This document shows positions 60,186-64,000 of a stretch of 64,000 bases of DNA, in pieces. The notes under the pieces were generated by a model that was given only the letters and a program-made list of their open reading frames with translations, had not been told where the DNA came from and ran no database searches. Within the stretch, counting starts at the first letter, position 1. Each line of letters begins with the position of its first letter. Origin of the DNA: JAZDLX01 sp964538455 (GTDB lineage: Bacteria; Electryoneota; Electryoneia; Electryoneales; Electryoneaceae); NCBI GenBank assembly GCA_964538455.1, contig CAZIDZ010000004.1:62001-126000 (forward strand), read 5' to 3'. A program made the translations under genes and the position numbers.

Positions 60186-63100
60186 CGGCGTACCCGTTCG
60201 TCGCGGGGCTCGCTGAGAAGGTAATGATCCGCCAGCGCCCGGTAAAGCACAAGCATCTCCGCGGCCTGCCGAAAATCCGCTCGATGAACGTCGTCGCGAA
60301 GGAAGCGCACATCCTTGAAGGAGTTCGACGCCGCGTCGAAACGCGCCCGCACCGCCTCCGTTTCGTACACATATCCGTCGTTGTCCGACCGGCGCAGCGT
60401 CTGCCGCTCCCCATGAACCCGGGCGTGAAGGACTCCGTCCGAAAAACGGTAGCCGTCGTCCACGCTCTCAAACTCACCCTCGTCGAGATAGAATCGAGGT
60501 TTGTCCGACCAGGGAGCACCCGACGTGGGGCAGAACGTTACACAGTCTCCGCACTCGTTGCAGAAATCCGCGACGTTCAGTGTCTGGTGCTTTTGCGTTA
60601 TCCGGAACGTCGACCCCCCCTCGAGGCGGACTTCGCCGCCATTGCGGACCGCCGTTGGCAGCTTGAATTCCACCGGCTCGATCTCGTACGTCATGTTCGC
60701 CCGGTTGGGGCAGACCGCCACGCAGATGCTGCAATAGTCCGTGCAGTACAGGCAGCGGTTCGCTTCCTCGCGCGCCTGCTGCTCGGACAGCGATCCGGCG
60801 ATCAGTGAGAAATCAGTGGGCGCCGGTTCGGTGAGCGGGTGCTGGACCTTTGTCTTTACGCGGCGAGCCTGCTTGACCTGGAACTGCGCGTCGCTTAGCC
60901 CTTTGTCGACGACGAGGGCGCCGAGTTTCCGTTCCGCTTGCGCTTTGCGTTGGATCTCTTCGGCGATCCGGCGACCGTCCCCGATCGCCTTGATCAGCGT
61001 CGCCGCTCCACGGACCACATCCCCCCCGGCATAGACTCCAGGGTACTGAGTCTCCCCCGTCAGCGGATCGACCTCCAGCTTCTCGCCGGGGAGGAAGTCG
61101 AGCACCACATCCTGCCCGATCGCCGAGATCACCGTATCTGTTTCGAGCTCCATCTCTTCGCCTTCGATCGGAACCGGTCGCGGACGCCCGCTCGAGTCCG
61201 GTTCGCCGAGCGTCATTTGTTGCAGGCGAACCCTCAGCGTGTTCCCTTTCCCTGCGGTTATTTCGAGCGGGGCGACGAGCTCCATCAGCGTCACACCCTC
61301 CGCGAGCAGATCACGGATCTCGTCGCGGTCGGCTGGCATCTCCTTGCGTGTGCGGCGGTAGGCAACTGTCACCTCGCCTTTCGTCCCGACTAGTCGCCGC
61401 GACGTACGAGCGGCGTCCATCGCCGAATCGCCCCCTCCGATGACCACAACCCGCCTGCCGGGGTTCATTTTGAGCCCGCGCCGCACGCTCGTCAGGAACG
61501 TGATCTGGTCCCAGACGCGCTCGAGCTCCTCGCCCGGAACCTTCAGCTTCTTGCTCGCCTGTGCGCCCACTCCGACGAACACGTAGTCATGCTCGTCCCG
61601 CAGGCGGTCGAAGAGGGCGCGGTCCACTGCCACTCCGGTGTGCATCTTGTGCACGACCTTCTCGACTCCGGCGACATCCTCACGGACCGCATCGCTGGTG
61701 AGACGGAACGCGGGGATCGCCCCCGACACCATCCCGCCCGCCTCTTCTTTCCCCTCGAACAACTCGACCGTAAATCCAGCCAAAGCAAGGAAATAGGCGC
61801 AGGAAAGTCCGCTCGGTCCAGCGCCGATCACGGCGACCTTGAGGCCGTTCGGCGCAGCCGGTTTTGGCAGCACACCGTGGTGGCCCTCGGCGATGAAACG
61901 CTTGATGTCGCGGATGCGAAGCGGGTCGTCCATCTGCGAGCGCGTGCACTTGAGCTGGCAGAGGTGGTCGCAGACCATTCCCGTGGAGCGCGGCATCGGG
62001 TTCGTCCGCGCGATCACATCCCACGCCTTGTCGAACTCCCCCTGCGCCGTCCAGAAGAGGTACTCCGGGATGTCCTGGCGAACGCCGCAGGTTTCCACAC
62101 AGGGCGCCCCGGCGCAGTCGAAGGTGTCCAGCGGACGGAGAGTTTTCAACGTTGTCCCGGTGTGGTGAGATGCGTGGTACGCCGGGTCGTCGACGACTTG
62201 AGACGCATACCGCTTCAGATTGCTCAACGCCGCCGCGGACAATGAGCCGGTCTCCCCCGCGCGCTTCTGCACGAACTCCTCGACCGAAGCGGCACCAGCC
62301 TCGTCCATCGCGCTCCCGAGCTGCTCCACGTATTGCGAGAGCCTGCCGTACCCTCCCGGTTTGAGCAGATCGGTGCAGACGGTGATCGGACGCAGGTTCG
62401 CGGCGAGCAGGTCCGCGGAGTTGAACACGTCCGCTCCCGCGGAGAAGGAGAGGTCGAGACTGCCGGAGAATTTTTCCTGCAGACGCGCCGCGACAGCGAC
62501 GGTGATCGGGTGCAGCGCACGCCCGCTCATGTAATGCATCTTTTCCTTCGCGGGGAGCACGTTGCGCACGTTGACCGTCTCGAGTGTGTTGGTCAGCTTC
62601 AGGCTGAATTCCACTCCGGCGCGCTCCGCCGCGGATTCGAGCGAACGGATCACCTCCACGGCGTCATCGAACTGGATGTCGTGCTCGAACGCTTCGTCCG
62701 GAACGATGACATCGTACCCGAGTTTGTCGTTGAGGATCTTCCGCAGCCCCTCGGGCCCGAGCAGCGTCGGATTCATCTTGATCGCCGTGTGCAGCCGCCG
62801 CTCCTCGATCAAATAGAGGCCGATCCTTTCAATCTCGTCCGGCGGGCAGCCGTGCATCGTGGAAAGCGTGACGTTGTCCGAGAGCCGGCCCGGGATCACG
62901 ATGTGCGTGATCTCCGGGTAGAGCGGCGCGAGCTTCTCAACCGCCTCGGCGATTGCCCGCTCCGCGTCGTCCATCGCACCGAGGAACGCCTGCACATTCG
63001 GCTTGAGAATGCCCTCGAGGTTGTAGCCGAGACTCATGTTGAAAATGAACCCCGGGTCGTCCGCATCCTCGCCCCAGCCCAAGTGGTGTCTTAGCAGGTG

Positions 63101-63493
63101 GAGCAGCACCCACGCCTTGAGGTATTCGTCGAAGGACTGTTCGAGCTTCAACTCCTGCGACCACTCGCAGTTGTACCCCTCGTCCTCCATGTCGATGCAG
63201 GGCCGTGCGATTTCGAGCTCGTCGAGCGTCTGCACCGTTTTCAGTTCGAGGTACCGCGCGCCGGTCAGCCATGAGCAGATGATGTTCTGGGCGAGCTGCG
63301 TATGAGGTCCCGCGGCGGTGCCGAACGGCGTTTCCAGCGTGCGTCCGTAGCGGGTGAGGCGAAAGGGATCCTGCGCGTGCGGCGTGAAGAACAGCTCCCG
63401 CGGAATCGAGAACATCGCCCCCTTCTGACGCTCCTCCTCCAACATCCACGTCAACAACCGTTCGACCCCCAGTGGCGTCAGCCGGTCACTCAC
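60182..63493 (-). CDS. ygfK: YgfK-family flavoprotein with ferredoxin domains (annotated as putative selenate reductase subunit)
   Basis: A 1103-residue multidomain oxidoreductase. Residues 1-450 resemble a dihydroorotate/dihydropyrimidine dehydrogenase barrel (PFGTAAGPHTQLAQNII, LELKTVQTLDELEIARPCIDMEDEGYN, STMHGCPPDEIE). Next is a Cys-rich GltD-like helical domain (CAGAPCVETCGVRQDIPEY, CDHLCQLKCTRSQMDDPLRI), an FAD domain (VIGAGPSGLSCAYFLALAGF), an NAD(P) domain (VVIGGGDSAMDAARTS), and C-terminal clusters (CLYCTDYCSICVAVCPNRAN, CNECGDCVTFCP). The true role of YgfK is unsettled; an electron-transfer partner for the adjacent purine hydroxylase is plausible. GTG start at 63493 overlaps the upstream gene by 8 bases. 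Confidence 0.9.
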   Translation of the reverse strand: MSDRLTPLGVERLLTWMLEEERQKGAMFSIPRELFFTPHAQDPFRLTRYGRTLETPFGTAAGPHTQLAQNIICSWLTGARYLELKTVQTLDELEIARPCIDMEDEGYNCEWSQELKLEQSFDEYLKAWVLLHLLRHHLGWGEDADDPGFIFNMSLGYNLEGILKPNVQAFLGAMDDAERAIAEAVEKLAPLYPEITHIVIPGRLSDNVTLSTMHGCPPDEIERIGLYLIEERRLHTAIKMNPTLLGPEGLRKILNDKLGYDVIVPDEAFEHDIQFDDAVEVIRSLESAAERAGVEFSLKLTNTLETVNVRNVLPAKEKMHYMSGRALHPITVAVAARLQEKFSGSLDLSFSAGADVFNSADLLAANLRPITVCTDLLKPGGYGRLSQYVEQLGSAMDEAGAASVEEFVQKRAGETGSLSAAALSNLKRYASQVVDDPAYHASHHTGTTLKTLRPLDTFDCAGAPCVETCGVRQDIPEYLFWTAQGEFDKAWDVIARTNPMPRSTGMVCDHLCQLKCTRSQMDDPLRIRDIKRFIAEGHHGVLPKPAAPNGLKVAVIGAGPSGLSCAYFLALAGFTVELFEGKEEAGGMVSGAIPAFRLTSDAVREDVAGVEKVVHKMHTGVAVDRALFDRLRDEHDYVFVGVGAQASKKLKVPGEELERVWDQITFLTSVRRGLKMNPGRRVVVIGGGDSAMDAARTSRRLVGTKGEVTVAYRRTRKEMPADRDEIRDLLAEGVTLMELVAPLEITAGKGNTLRVRLQQMTLGEPDSSGRPRPVPIEGEEMELETDTVISAIGQDVVLDFLPGEKLEVDPLTGETQYPGVYAGGDVVRGAATLIKAIGDGRRIAEEIQRKAQAERKLGALVVDKGLSDAQFQVKQARRVKTKVQHPLTEPAPTDFSLIAGSLSEQQAREEANRCLYCTDYCSICVAVCPNRANMTYEIEPVEFKLPTAVRNGGEVRLEGGSTFRITQKHQTLNVADFCNECGDCVTFCPTSGAPWSDKPRFYLDEGEFESVDDGYRFSDGVLHARVHGERQTLRRSDNDGYVYETEAVRARFDAASNSFKDVRFLRDDVHRADFRQAAEMLVLYRALADHYLLSEPRDERVRR

Positions 63494-64000
63494 TCGAACC
63501 CTCCAGCAGCTGATGCAAAGTATATTTCACCAAGTTTTTCAAAGCCTTACGACGGTAGTTGGCCGTCGCACGAAGATCGTCAATCGGGGAAATCGCCTCG
63601 TCCACAAGGTCGATCTCGCTGTCAATCGCGTGCGGATCCTCGAGCACCGCGCGGGCGTAAGCGTCGAGCGTGACCACGGTCGGCGCGACTGCCCCCACCG
63701 CGACGCTCAAGCTCTTGAACCCGCTCGCGTCCGCTTCACCGGAAGCGGCGACGTTGACTACCGCAATCGCCATCGCCCGACGTAATCCAAGTTTGACGAA
63801 GCTCGACCGCGACCCGTTGACCGGGACCGCGACGCTTTTCAGCACCTCGCCGCGTTTCAACACGGTCTTCCCCGGGCCGAGCGCAAACTCACCGATGGGA
63901 ACAGTCTGCTCCTTTTCGCCGCCCGCTACGGTGAGACTCGCGTTCATCGCCGCCAGCGGGGGGATCAGGTCACCCGCGGGAGAGGCGTTGGTGATGTTGC
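63486..64000 (-). CDS. FAD-binding subunit of a molybdenum hydroxylase (5' end outside window)
   Basis: The frame is open through the window end, so only the C-terminal 170 residues are seen. NITNASPAGDLIPPLAAM is the second FAD contact of XdhB/CoxM (GGNIxNASPAGDxxPxL), followed by FVKLGLRRAMAIAVVNVAA and the flavoprotein C-terminal domain (VAVGAVAPTVV...YRRKALKNLVKYTL). It is a second, more canonical FAD subunit in the same transcript as the YgfM-like one, so another hydroxylase may start beyond the window, or two FAD proteins may share one catalytic subunit. It overlaps ygfK by 8 bases. Confidence 0.9.
   Translation of the reverse strand, partial: NITNASPAGDLIPPLAAMNASLTVAGGEKEQTVPIGEFALGPGKTVLKRGEVLKSVAVPVNGSRSSFVKLGLRRAMAIAVVNVAASGEADASGFKSLSVAVGAVAPTVVTLDAYARAVLEDPHAIDSEIDLVDEAISPIDDLRATANYRRKALKNLVKYTLHQLLEGSSE

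Overview
The window is a dense, GC-rich bacterial chromosome segment, probably from an uncultured lineage of the Fibrobacteres-Chlorobi-Bacteroidetes (FCB) group or a relative. The evidence is a PorV/PorQ-family outer-membrane protein, a carboxypeptidase-regulatory/TonB receptor, several secreted proteins ending in a type-IX-secretion-like C-terminal domain, outer-membrane phospholipase A (so a Gram-negative envelope) and a PPi-type phosphofructokinase. The phylum cannot be fixed from sequence reading alone. No rRNA, tRNA, CRISPR array, transposase or prophage was seen.

Layout. 1-1410: end of a PPi-type phosphofructokinase gene. 1429-8088 (minus): chemotaxis operon cheA-cheW-cheB-cheR-HDOD. 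8596-17229 (plus): a sigma70-like promoter, a secreted SUMF1-fold protein, a TPR lipoprotein and a five-component peptide-type ABC importer with a fused ATPase. 17421-21534 (minus): ileS followed by pldA. 21824-36966 (plus): the centrepiece, a 14-gene aromatic amino acid superoperon. 37047-49726 (minus): six surface or secreted protein genes. 50017-51753 (minus): a secreted EEP-family nuclease/phosphatase and a cold-shock protein. 52015-64000 (minus): a molybdenum hydroxylase/purine catabolism cluster.

The superoperon is the most remarkable element. A promoter (TTGACC-N17-TATGTT) precedes a 45-codon leader ORF with a WWWYY run. A segment just after that run (21945-21954) can pair with the 5' arm of a strong intrinsic terminator (22022-22055), as expected for a ribosome-mediated attenuator sensing Trp and probably Tyr. 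Downstream are DAHP synthase, trpE-G-D-C/F-B-A, aroB, fused aroD/E, aroA, aroK, aroC, fused chorismate mutase-prephenate dehydrogenase, and a class IV aminotransferase. The operon thus runs from the first committed step to Trp and to Tyr. All 13 gene junctions overlap. The trp proteins resemble the enteric (E. coli) set, including the TrpC-TrpF fusion and the TrpE LLES motif.

The right end matches in content and partly in order the E. coli ygfK-ssnA-ygfM-xdhD locus with yqeB, yqeC and mocA. These are markers of selenium-dependent molybdenum hydroxylases and suggest purine or hydroxypurine catabolism. The neighbouring secreted nuclease and OB-fold proteins make nucleic-acid scavenging a plausible, unproven, theme of the right half.
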